Source of the DNA: Agapetus fuscipes
Lineage: Eukaryota > Arthropoda > Insecta > Trichoptera > Glossosomatidae
Reading direction: 5' to 3'
Length of the DNA: 64,000 nt
Assembly (NCBI GenBank): GCA_951799405.1
Contig: OX637359.1
Coordinates: 7,498,201-7,562,200 of the forward strand
Shown here: positions 1-10,500 of the stretch, in pieces
Numbering within the stretch: the first letter of the stretch is position 1
Layout of the letters: the number at the start of each line of letters is the position of its first letter
Notes under the pieces: model-generated
Seen by the model: only the letters and a program-made list of their open reading frames with translations
The model's database searches: none
What the model was told of the DNA's origin: nothing
Made by a program: the position numbers and the translations under genes

Positions 1-439
1 TCGTACTTTTACATTCTCTCTCGGAGATCTCCCGCGTATCACAGTGAGTGAAGTAACTTTGAAAGTGCGTAATGTCAATACATATTACATAGTATCGTAT
101 TATCAAATGCAATATGTTTTAAATATTTTTTGTAAATCTCTGATAATTCACTGCTAGACATAGGTCTCCAGTATATGTTTTTTTTTTTACATGACATTTC
201 ATATCGAAAACATATTTAGGAAACAAAAAGGAAGTCCCGCATCCCAATTGTCCCAAAAACCTAAAATTGAGATTGATTAGGAATTGAACCATAAACAGAT
301 ACTTGTCAATAATTATTAACTTTTATAGTTATATCTAATAACGCCATATTTTCAGTAGGCATGGCCAGAATCTTTATAGAGTCTCTTCCACTTATTCTTA
401 TCTTTGCATCTATATATAAATAGTCATCTTTGCAGCTTA
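1..439. other. AT-rich sequence, nothing recognised
   Basis: No exon, repeat family or strong motif recognised. It should be BPNT1 intron. Confidence 0.4.
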
Positions 440-441
440 GA

Positions 442-464
442 TTAGATTAGATTAGATTAGATAC
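442..464. repeat. (TTAGA)n microsatellite
   Basis: Same unit as the R250 tail; probably the remains of an R250 end. Confidence 0.6.
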
Positions 465-639
465 AACGAAGTTTTATTAACAGTTAAGATTCATATTAGA
501 GACATACTTACAATCAAAATTATGTATGTGTGTGCATACACATGCTGTATGTGTAATTACAAAAAAAACAAATTGACATAAATGATAGTTTGGTATCAGC
601 ATGTTGTAGTATAAGGTTAGGTTACAGCTGTAACTGTAA

Positions 640-1285
640 CTCTGTCGCCATTCCGCTAGGGGTGGCCAGAGCCTTTGCAGAGCTGCCTCCATTTTTTCCT
701 ATCCTTACATACCTCTTTCAATTCATTCAAATCCATCACCTTTTTCATGCATTTTCTTCTTTTATGGTCACTTTGTATATCCCATTCTTTCACAATCTCC
801 CCAATCTGATCACTCCATACTTTTCTCGGTCGTCCCTTCCCTCTTTTTCCTTTCACACTTTCTTTGTATACATACTTTGTCAGTCTATCATCATTCATTC
901 TTTCCACATGCCCAAACCATCTCATCACATTCTTTTGTACCTTAACTTTCACATCCTCTTTCAAATTACATTCTTTTTTTACCCATTCATTCCTAACTCT
1001 ATCCCTCAGAGTTTTTCCTGTCATGCTTCTCAAATGCTTCATTTCCACCGTACATACTTTACTCATTTCGCTATCGTTCACTGTCCATACTTCACTTCCA
1101 TACATCAAAGTCGGTAACAATATGCCATTGTGTACTGCCATTCTCAGATCCATCGTCAATCGCTTGTTCTTTGCTATTCTTCCTATTGCACCGACCAATT
1201 GTTTTCCGCGCAGTGTAAACAAACCAAGATGTTGTAAACAAATCTTTATCTCACATGCCAGTTTTGAAAAATGTATTGGATTCAT
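640..1285 (-). mobile_element. RTE-like LINE 3' fragment (family 1), 209-codon open C-terminal end
   Basis: The minus frame translates to a non-LTR retrotransposon C-terminus: YGSEVWTVNDSEMSKVC, then RWFGHVERMNDDRLTKYVY, then GKGRPRKVWSDQIGEIVKEW and KDRKKWRQLC. It is truncated at its 5' end and finishes at 625-645 in (GTTACA) repeats. The long plus-strand reading frames here are antisense shadows. Assignment to the RTE/R4-like group is by C-terminal motif only. Confidence 0.8.
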
Positions 1286-1289
1286 TCTG

Positions 1290-2100
1290 TAACTGAATAT
1301 TAATAATTTGTAGGTTGTTGTTGTATTTGTAACTAAAAAACTAATAAAGATTTAAAAAAAACACTGTTTTTTTTTCTACATGTTGTTTTTATTTATGTAA
1401 ATTATTATGTGCAACTGTGGCCGTTTTATCCCCGAATGTGAATCATTGGCATATGTAAACATTTTTTTGCACAAAGAAAATGGCCAAATTTGTGCCTATT
1501 ATTATGAAAAACTAATATGAATTGCAATATTTTATTTTCCAGAAGTACTTTTTAGAAGTTCGAGTCAGAATTCTCCCTCTTTTTAGTCGTAATTTTCACT
1601 CTGACATCGATATAAATAAAATTTATTTATATTGATGCACTCTGGACATAGCCATAAAAACAGTTTATAAAGAAAAAAGTGAAAACCTAAAAAACATAGG
1701 TCTTGAAAATTGTTTTCATTTTTCCGCTACGATGTATTTATTACCCGTCGACATGACGTCTACAAAATGTTATCCCATATTGCACTATTGGATATCGCTG
1801 TGCGAAGAGCTCAGAGCCTTAGCCCATGTATCGCGTGTGTGAAAGAGAGACAGAGTGTAAACAGTTAGTGTGTTCTTGGCTTGATCGACGTTTAAAAAGA
1901 AATGTGACATCGTGTGAAAAGATTCAACGACAACTGTATATGCTATTGTAAAGAGCCCCCAAACACATTTGACATTTGTATCATATTTTTAAGTGTGTAC
2001 AAATACTGGACTAGAGAATTTTTTTGTTTTATGCGTTGCAACGTTTGTCTGTTCGAGATTCGAAAAACTTTAAATTTTGATTATGTTAAAACGGGACAGG
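1290..2100. other. BPNT1 intron sequence, nothing recognised
   Basis: AT-rich; no BPNT1 exon detected and no known repeat apart from the Penelope motif that follows. Confidence 0.4.
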
Positions 2101-2144
2101 GCCCTTAATGTTACACAACCTTACACACAGGAGGACCGCCCTGA

Positions 2145-2192
2145 TGAGGGATCGTGATACCGATCCGAAACGTCTGCTAGAAAATAGTAAGT
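2145..2192 (+). ncRNA. hammerhead-ribozyme-like motif, Penelope type
   Basis: Core CTGATGAG and GAAAC flank a stem GGATCG/CGATCC. Same element at 36.3 kb in inverse orientation (TTACACACAGGAGG...CCTACCA). Stem I and the cleavage triplet were not verified. Confidence 0.55.
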
Positions 2193-2282
2193 CAACGGAT
2201 TACCCGAAAACCTACCAACATGTATAATATCCGTGAAAACCTAAAATTAAATATAATATCTGTATATATACTATGAGGCATC

Positions 2283-2452
2283 TACAATCTATAATCTAAG
2301 TTGCAAGTTCAAAGCTCATATCAAATGCATGCCCACAAACAAACACGTGTAAGTTCGCGCTTACAAATGCTGAATCTTTACTTACAAATTAAAATCCAAA
2401 CCTCAAATGAACTTAAGCCCTGCAACTGTTGCCAAACTTCCCTGGAACAGGG
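2283..2452 (-). repeat. R250, truncated partner of a dimer
   Basis: Starts ATCTATAATCTAAGTTGC and stops at the CCCTGGAACAGG site, where the next copy begins. Confidence 0.8.
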
Positions 2453-2706
2453 TATCTAATCTAATCTAAGTTGCAAAGATATGTATCATTGGGAATTCAC
2501 ATTACATGCTTTCTCACAAGCAGACACGTACAAGTTCGCACTTATGCATACCGCATGTGAACTCACAATTTAAAAACCAAATCTCAAATGGACATACACC
2601 CTGCAACTCTTTCCGACCTTCCCTGAAACAGGTGTGACATTGGCAAAGTGAACCATTTTCTACAGCATGGGTGGTCAGCCGCATACCAACCTATAAGTCA
2701 AGGAAT
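2453..2706 (-). repeat. R250, full length
   Basis: Complete from TCTAATCTAATCTAAGTTGC to CTATAAGTCAAGGAA. Confidence 0.85.
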
Positions 2707-2999
2707 CGCAACTCATCATTGCAATCATTAATCATAATGAACTCAGCAGCAGTGTGTAAGTCTTGGCTAAATCCAGGATTCTTCTTGATTCTCACTTGCA
2801 CACTGCCTTGGCATTGTTAGCTTCCTGTCTCCTTCCGCCTTGTGGTGCTGAGAGTGTCAGGCCCCTGTTTTGATAGATCTGATGTAGCCCGCATACAATG
2901 TGCTAAATACTCCTGTGACTTGAGAATGTTGTTCCATTAAGTTATGTACATACTCCATAGTTCTACCACCACCGATAGATTGCTGTGACGTGGTGTTAC

Positions 3000-3119
3000 C
3001 TCAATGTCACTAACCCCTTCTTCCCCGATGATGGTGATGTTGGGGAACTGGCGGGACAGCGAGGCGATGATGCAGCGCTGCGCCGAGCGGTCTGCCTCTG
3101 TCTGGTAGTCGTCCTTACC
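3000..3119 (-). CDS. BPNT1: BPNT1 second coding exon
   Basis: The acceptor is GCTTCCAG|GGTAAGG and the donor GAG|GTAACA. The 40 codons read from GKDDYQTEADRS to IIGEEGVSDIE. An alternative upstream donor (GGG|GTTAGT) would drop the last residues; the version given preserves phase 0. Confidence 0.85.
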
Positions 3120-4775
3120 CTGGAAGCATTACAGCAATCATAAAGATTTTGTAAAGAACGGTGCGGAGATTTCGTTAACTGTCATATTGCGACCCACGTT
3201 TAACCCCTGTTTCAGGGAAGGACGGCAAGAATTGCAGGGTGTATGTCTATTTGAGATTTGGTTTTTATGTTGTAGGTTCACATGAGACATGTGCAAGCGC
3301 GAACTTGTACATGTCTGGTTGTGAGAATGCATGTAATGTGAATCTCCAATGTAACATATCTTTGCAACTTAGATTAGATTTTGAGGGAGATAGATAGTTG
3401 CTTGAGTTTTGTAGAAAAGGAGAACAATGGATGACAGATTGCATCGACAGTGAGGGTCGGCAGCAGTGCTATAGAAAAACGCTGCTAAGTACTAAGACAC
3501 AATAACTGGGTCAACAAACTAAAATGGAGACATGTCAAAGTGACAGCGCAATTGAAGGAAAATTGTAACGTATGCAAAAAGATCCTTAGTGAAAAATTCA
3601 AGAATACAATCACAAACATTTGTTCCTGCTGACGGTTGATAATTTTGTTTGCAATATATGAGTGCTAAAAAACAATTTTCCCTACATTTCGTAATAGGGT
3701 AATTGCAGTGGTAGGGAAAACGGTTGAAAATAATATGGTTGTGTAGAGTACATTTCAAGGATCACAATCATATATTTTTTAAGTAGTAAACATAAAGATA
3801 TCATTGATAATAATAATAATAATTTCCATTACATTTCCCGTTTCGGTGTTTATTTCAAACCCCAAAATAATAATACCGGCAAGGTTTACTCAGCCTTCAC
3901 AATAAATGAGTACCAGCTCTCTCGGGAGCTGGGAAACCCCCACTTCAACTGAAGTGGTTGGCGTAAGGCCGGCCCCCTTACCTGTAAAAATAAATAGGTT
4001 CAATTCGCCACATGCGACCCCTTCGGGGTTAACGCGGCAAGAAGTTACACTATATGTGTAGCTTAGTTGCGTTTTATATTGATAATTTTGAAAAATAAAA
4101 TCTGGAGAATTTCAATCCAGCCAAAAATGCAGCGTGAACGGCTAGGGACGTTTGACGTCAAACGTCGCTAGCAAACTGATTACGGCCCGTTGATACCTAC
4201 ACTCCGAAGATCCATCGACGTCATATCTGCCCGAATAAAAAAATGACCTGTTTTAGCGGAAATCGAAAATACACAAATTTTAAAGAGCTATAATTTAAAA
4301 ACTAAGCCACATATATATTTTTTTAAATGCAGATGCATTTTTACAAATACAGTCTACCATTTTATGAAATAAAAAAAAAGTGAAATTACCTTATTAATTA
4401 GCCAGGCTATTTTTTTAATTTCTATGTGAGTGCTGGGCACCCTACATAAAATTCATTTGTACTGGTAATTTTTTTATAACTATTGCTTAAAATTTGATAG
4501 GTGTGTTGGTAACATTAGGTCCTAGGGACTCCAGAAGCTCCAGCTGCGATGGAGTTCCGCAACATATCCGGGAAAGCAACCCTCCAGGGAGATTTTGATT
4601 GTTCTGACTCCACAAAAGTCCCGTCATTTCACCAACCTTCTCCAGGATCCCGAGCTCTCCCTGACTCATCACGTCCCTGATGATCTTCCCGGCTCTGTTG
4701 GCCGCAGTGATGGAGGAGGCCATCACCCGCATCACCAGCGGAATATTCTGGGCCATCTTATCACAGGACAACACA
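3000..4775 (-). CDS. BPNT1: 3'(2'),5'-bisphosphate nucleotidase 1, N-terminal part (gene partial)
   Basis: BPNT1 hydrolyses PAP to AMP and acts in sulfate-assimilation and inositol phosphate metabolism; it is a lithium-sensitive, Mg-dependent phosphatase of the FIG superfamily. Two coding exons are visible (4637-4756 and 3000-3119), each exactly 40 codons with phase-0 junctions. Together they give 80 residues that align without gaps to the BPNT1 N-terminus: the helix around LVMRVMASS, the GELGILEK motif, TEADRSAQ, and TIIGEEG near residues 69-75, whose Glu73/Glu74 correspond to the metal-binding glutamates. The DPLDGT metal site and the rest of the protein are not present and should lie left of the window. 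Family assignment comes from recognised motifs; no alignment was run. Confidence 0.9.
3187..3377 (+). repeat. R250, truncated
   Basis: Starts at ACCCCTGTTTCAGGGAAGG and ends GCAACTTAGATTAGATT, in BPNT1 beside exon 2. Confidence 0.8.
3829..4075 (+). mobile_element. SINE-B, head-truncated
   Basis: Body from CCGTTTCGGTGTTTATTTC to the conserved tail GAAGTTACACTATATGTG. The CCCCACTTCAACTGAAGTGG palindrome is intact. Confidence 0.72.
4637..4775 (-). CDS. BPNT1: BPNT1 first coding exon (coding 4637-4756, plus 5'UTR)
   Basis: The start codon at 4756-4754 begins MAQNIPLVMRV. Upstream on the minus strand a TTGTTGTTATGG tract leads into a TTGCAG acceptor, so the exon appears to start at 4775 with 19 nt of 5'UTR, implying a non-coding exon further upstream that I could not place. 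The donor after GAGAAG reads GTTGGT, which is weak but keeps frame with the next exon. Confidence 0.85.
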
Positions 4776-5008
4776 CTGCAATACCATAACAACAACAAAA
4801 ACTGTAAGCAAAATAATTAAATTAGAATTAGGCCCATTTCAGATAAGTACAATACCATTTTTCCTGGTGTACATAGGTAAACCATAGGGTTTGTCTATGT
4901 ATTACTGTGTGAAAGCTTTCATACATCAGTAAACACTACTAGGCTTCCGACCCAGCTAGAAAAAAGTGGATAGAAAAAAGCCATTGCCAAACCAGGCAGA
5001 ATGCGCTA

Positions 5009-5250
5009 AATCTAAGTCGCACCGATATATTTATCATTTGAGATTCATAATAAATGCATTGCCACAAGCAGACACATATAAGTTCGCGCCAACACATGCC
5101 CCATGTGGACCTTAAATATAAATACCAAATCTCCAATGAACAACAACGCAACTCTTGCCGACCTTCCCTGAAATAGGGGTGACATTGGCAAAGTGAACCA
5201 TTTTAAACATTATGGGTGGTCAGCTTCATACCAACCTATAAGTCAAGGAA
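5009..5250 (-). repeat. R250, full length
   Basis: Complete, ending CCTATAAGTCAAGGAA. Confidence 0.8.
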
Positions 5251-5267
5251 TTTATCGCGTTTATAAT

Positions 5268-5566
5268 TAATAATATGAGGATGATTTATTTGTTGAGCGC
5301 TGTTTTTGTGTGAATCACACCTCAAGAGCCCTCTGCGAGCTTGGTCGTTGCTATAGAAAGCGCCACTCCTCGAGCAAGACCCAGTTGTTGTAAGGATGGA
5401 TGGACCTTTGGTGACCGGTCTTTGGTAAAGGTTTATGAATATTTCAACCCAGCTAAGAGCATATTTGAAAATATAAATAGTATATTTCTTTGTGTTCCGC
5501 CGGTATTCGAACCCACAACCTTCCATTTACGAGTCTCAAGCGTTACCACTAGACTACGGACTGGTC
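5268..5566 (-). mobile_element. SINE-A, near full length
   Basis: tRNA-derived head with A box TAGTCTAGTGGTAACGC and B box GGTTCGAATAC, a body with ACCGGTCACCAAAGGTCCAT, and the LINE-like tail CTCTTGAGGTGTGATTCAC ending in ATTATT. Confidence 0.8.
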
Positions 5567-5964
5567 AACTGGCGTCGTGTGTAAAATGGCTTTATGTACA
5601 GATGTAAGATTCTTACACGACTTTCTAAAACTTGAAATAATGTGAAACAATGAATTCTTCCAGAATGTTGGTAACTTTGAAGCTCACGCCTGCACGAACA
5701 TTGTTCGCCTGCGTTGTAAATCTTTTGATCAATAAATTTCACAATTTTTAAAGGAAAAAGGCATTATTTTAAGACATTATGGCACGTGTAATTATTGGGT
5801 GTCGAAAAACATTATGGAAAAAGCAAGAAAATACAGTATTTCACATGTAAGAACATGATTTTTAAATTGTTTTTGACAGGACTGGGGACAACTGTGCTTC
5901 AAAGTAAGTATGTATTAATGCCGGAAGCTAGTTTCTATTCCTTTACATTATACTCAATGGCATA

Positions 5965-6165
5965 TACACTATGTCAGTTTTTCTTTCTTTTCTTTTCCAT
6001 TCTTTCTACTTGTCCAAACCATATCATCCATTCTTGGGTACCTTTACTTTCACATCTTCTTTCAACTTGCATTTTTAGATATATTACACTACTTCAAATC
6101 CGGTCCGGCGTCCGACTGTCCCCCGTAGTCCATGCTTCACTTCCATACATCAAGTTACAGTCACA
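5965..6165 (-). mobile_element. decayed RTE-like LINE fragment
   Basis: The minus-strand translation shows VWKxxMDYGGQSDA and RMDDMVWTSRKNG remnants, corresponding to the WTV and WFGHVERM region of the LINE at 640-1285, with several stops. Confidence 0.55.
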
Positions 6166-6739
6166 AAACAAAATGTTGAAAAAAGTTACCTTCGTATATC
6201 ACAAGAAATACAATCCACAATGATCACAAACTGACTGACGACACGCGCGGCGTATCAAGGCTGCTAACCAAAGTGAAATATTCAACCAAGCATGATATTA
6301 CAACTGCAAAAAGCACGTATAAAAAGATACGAAATTTTCAAGGTTATCCGATAAATAATTGTCTCTATGGAGGCATTTATTTTTAATATTGTCTGTACAC
6401 GTCCTTGCGGTTGCAAGGCGACAGTTTTTCTGCACTTTGAGTGTAAATGTTTGTGAGGTAGTTTAAGACAATATCAAAAATAAATACGGAAGTAAAATTG
6501 CTACAGCCACATAAGGTAAATAAATTATTATTTCACAGAATTTGACAACTGAAATGTCAAAAGTTGATTTTCATTTTAGCCAACTGTTGAAGCTGATAAT
6601 ATTTTTTGTACCTACCAATATGAAAACACATTTGAAAAATTAAAATAAATGTGACGTCACGGAATTGGATTGCTAGGGAAAAGGTTTATTAAAATTTTGC
6701 TATTAGTTGAGTTCCTTCACTTATATGAATTTAACCACT

Positions 6740-6905
6740 TTTATGTAAAAGGTTCACTGTTCTAACGTCACCCCTGTTTCAGGGAAGGGCAATAAGAGTT
6801 GCAGGGCCTATTTTAAGATTTTGTTTATTCCGTAAAAACACATACTGCATGCGTAACCGCGAACTTACACGTGTCTACTTGCGGGCGTGCATTAAATAGA
6901 TTCTG
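6740..6905 (+). repeat. R250, old truncated copy
   Basis: CACCCCTGTTTCAGGGAAGG is intact; the rest is diverged. Confidence 0.65.
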
Positions 6906-6929
6906 ATTATCCTGAAGAAGAAGAAGATA

Positions 6930-7200
6930 TATTACATATCCAGCCCACTGAAGTCTTCTTGTTTCATTAGACACGTTGTTTGACTCTTGAAATCTGGATC
7001 TCAGATCCGCGTTGCTATGGACAAGTCATCTATCAGGTTTTCAGATACAGGTCTGACAATGCGACAAAGCATTTTGTTCTCGAAGGTCTGGAGAGATTTT
7101 TCTTGTTTCTGAGTTAGCCGCCGGGTTTCACATTCGTACAACACAACTGGTCAAACAATGTCAGTGTACCTTGGTTTGCGGAATGGGAGAGCCATTATGA
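6930..7200 (-). mobile_element. LINE reverse-transcriptase C-terminal fragment, another RTE-like family
   Basis: Minus frame: VVLYECETRRLTQKQEKS then LQTFENKMLCRIVRPV, the LYGCETW...FENKVLRRI motif of RTE-type endonuclease-reverse transcriptases. Broken and truncated. Confidence 0.6.
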
Positions 7201-7280
7201 ACGCTATAGCCTTTTGTGGCCGATAAAAGTAAACCCTTTTATAAAAGGAATAAAACAACAGATAAATAACTACTTAGATT

Positions 7281-7286
7281 TTTATT
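7281..7286 (-). promoter_or_regulatory. candidate poly(A) signal of POLR1C
   Basis: A minus-strand AATAAA about 200 bp beyond the POLR1C stop. It is the nearest canonical hexamer I noticed; use in vivo is inferred. Confidence 0.35.
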
Positions 7287-7488
7287 TGATAATCTAATAA
7301 TTTAAATAGTACAGCTCAAGGTTTGCGGAAGGAGATTGGCAGGGAGGCCCGGACTGTGATGGTAGGGTAGAGTGAGGAGAGAAATCACACAGCTTCTCCA
7401 GGTGGCAAGTCAGAGGACAGCTGCAGGGGACCGGAGGAATTGGAGACGCAGTATTTGGGAGGTAAAGCACCGATGGAGAAAGGGCTGT

Positions 7489-7598
7489 TTAAGCCTTGGT
7501 TAGTTCCTCTATGAACATCCTGCACTTGTGTTTGAGCACTTTGACAGCTTCCACAAATATCACATCTGGCGTCATCGCTCCAACGGACTCTATGTTGA
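7489..7598 (-). CDS. POLR1C: POLR1C exon 6 and stop
   Basis: Acceptor TTTCAG|TCAACA. It encodes [18 protein letters not shown] and a C-terminus ending FIEELTKA before TAA at 7491-7489. Confidence 0.93.
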
Positions 7599-10500
7599 CT
7601 GAAACAAAAATATCAATTACAAATCTGATAACAATGTGAAACATAATATAAAAATCAATTATCGATTTAATTCTTCAGTAGGCCTAGAAACACACGTTGA
7701 AGAAAAGTAACAGCTTGTGAGTCATCAAAAAAAAAGTCCATTGACCATTGCTCAACTCCTAAATGCAAAAAAGCGCAATTCAGCTACACATACAGTGTAA
7801 TTTTTGTTATCACCAAAAGGTTTCCTCTTCATTCCTCTTCGCGCGTTAATTAAAGAAAAAAGCATCTGGAGACACATCCCTAACAGAAAGACAATTCCAG
7901 GAAGTGACTGTGGTATATCGTTGAATCATGTAGAATAATGATTGATGTGACTCACAAATGAAGTGATTTCTGACTCTGCTGAGTACCACGGCATCCTTGA
8001 GGTGGTCGTGCCTCAGCACGTTGCGGCTGCAGCTGTCGTAGCGGGCGTCCTTCACGTGCGCCTTCTCCTCGCCGTCAATCCCGATCACTCCGGGGGAGAA
8101 GCAGCTCTGAAGGAGTGCAGCGTCGGGGCCGTGGACCTCACGGGTGAGACGGATCTCGGGGAGAAGACGATAACTAGCTGTGGCTGTGAAGATATCATTT
8201 ATTAATTATATTTACTATTTAAATATGTATGGATGTAGATAACAGTGGAACCTCTCATAACGAGTATAATTCGTTCCAGAATCTCGCTCGTTACGTGAAA
8301 CACTCGTTAAGCAAAACTAATTTTCCCATATAAATCTATGTAAAACACGATAATGCCTTCCATACAAAACATATTTTTTTTCATACATATGTATATTCCA
8401 ATAAAATTACGTGCTTATAAATTGTTAATGATCGTAACAACCTAGATAACAATATTTGTAAAAATCAAAACTAGCTTATTATTTATAAATTTATGACAAA
8501 TAATTAATTATTCTTTACTAGAAAGTTGTCAAGAGATATTTGTTTTAGCTGACTCTTTAAAATTTTCCGAAACCCTAGGAATTCAGAAAAATTTAGATAA
8601 TTTATAAATAATAAACAAATACATAGTCCTTCTCCCCTACTAACAGTACCTGCCCGAAAAAACCCACCCATTTTCTCTTCCCTGCCTTGAATTTTGATCC
8701 TTTTACTCCTATAGGATGTGCCTAGAACTCATAGTACGAGTATAAGTAAAAACTTATAAGTATGGATAAAAATACCAATCGACACTAAAGAAGAGTTGTT
8801 TTCCGGGATCTGATCTAAAAAATCTCATCCAAATACATCCGGAAGCTCCAGCTCCGACAGACCACTGAAACAGATCCCAGATAGCAACTCTCAAAAGTCT
8901 TTAAAAACCTGGGATCTTGGCTTACCGACTGGTGAGAACTTGGCGTGATCCTTGCCGATGCCCTTCACCGCAATAAGAGACAGGTCCATCTCGTGTCCCG
9001 GCCTCATCTTGGCTATGAGGATGTCATCATGCACGGGACCTACAGAGCTCTCTTTATACACCGAGGTCTGGCTGCCAATGGGCTGCCACTTCATGTGGCC
9101 CGATGTAACTGAAACATTGCAATAAATAAATAAACCATACTGTAATGTAAATAGTAGATTAATATAGGTGTACATCGTAGGTAGTAATAGCTATGATAGC
9201 ATTATGTCAAAAATAGATTAATATAGGTGTACACCGTAGGTAGCAATAATTATAGACCTAAGAAATCTAGAAATTAAATGATCCTTTTGTACTCTTGAAC
9301 TTGGTAGAATATTCGCGAATGTGCTGGCAAAATTAGTCACTGGAAAGTACTGTCTGTGAAGTATATAAGGCGGAGAATTGAGTGCGCTAAGCCAGTGCGA
9401 TAGTTGGCTTTGATTTGAAGAGTGTAAGCGATACTAAACTGTGAAAAATAAATTTGTGTTACCAAAAGTGTTAAAAATAAATGTAAGTTTGTAAAAATAA
9501 ACTAAGTGCAAATAAAAATCCTGAAAGAAGACCTGTATGTTTTAATTTAGAGACTTTTTCGAACCCAAAAACACTACAATACCATATTTTTAATGGTGTA
9601 TGTATCAACACTGTGAAAATTTACTATTATTTTAAAGAGATTTAAAGATATGAAATAACACATCCTGAAGAAAAAACATTAGCAACGTCAGCAACAAATT
9701 GGGGAGAATGATGTAGGTTCTCCCATAATGGTTCTTCTAATATTGGAAAAGTGAAATTAATATTCAAAGTTAATTTTTTCCTTAAAGAAGTTACCCTGTT
9801 AATTTTTGTTCTATATCTTTAATCTATAGTCTAAGTTGCAATAAAATTCAAAACTCATATAAAATGCAAGCCCAAAAACAGACACAATATGTAAGTTCGC
9901 GCTTACAAATGCTGAATGTGTACTCACAAATTAAAATCCAAACCTCAAATGAACATACACCCTGTAACTTTTGTCAAAATTCCCTGCAACAGGGGGGACA
10001 TTGGCAAAGTGAACCATTTTTTACAATATGGGTGGTCAGCCTCATATCAACCTATAAGTCAAGAAATCTCTAAAATCTGGTTATTATTATTTAAGTACCT
10101 AGTTAACCTTCTCAAATATTTTTTCCTCTACCGCTAATCTCTATCGGGGCTATTCTTAGACATTTTAGTCGTCGGTTGAGCCCACGCTTTGACAAACTAA
10201 TGGTGCCTGCGCTGGAAGTTTCATCAGCACGGACAACCTTACCTACCGAACTTTGTAATATTTGTATGAAAACAAATCAGCTGTTCACTTGCGGTCATCT
10301 TGGATTGGCAGGTCTTCATACACATGCATCATTAGTTTGTCAAAGCGTGGGTTCAACCGACGACTAAAATGTCTAAGAATAGCCCCGTATGAAACTTATT
10401 GTCTTTCTTTATTTAATCAACCATTCGCACAAGCATAGCATAAATCTTACCTGGATTGGAAGTGTATACAACTACAACGGCACTTCTAGAGGGCGACTTA

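Noticed and set aside
590..1117. Long plus-strand reading frames over 590-1292
   Set aside because: Antisense shadow of the minus-strand LINE C-terminus, whose protein motifs are clear.
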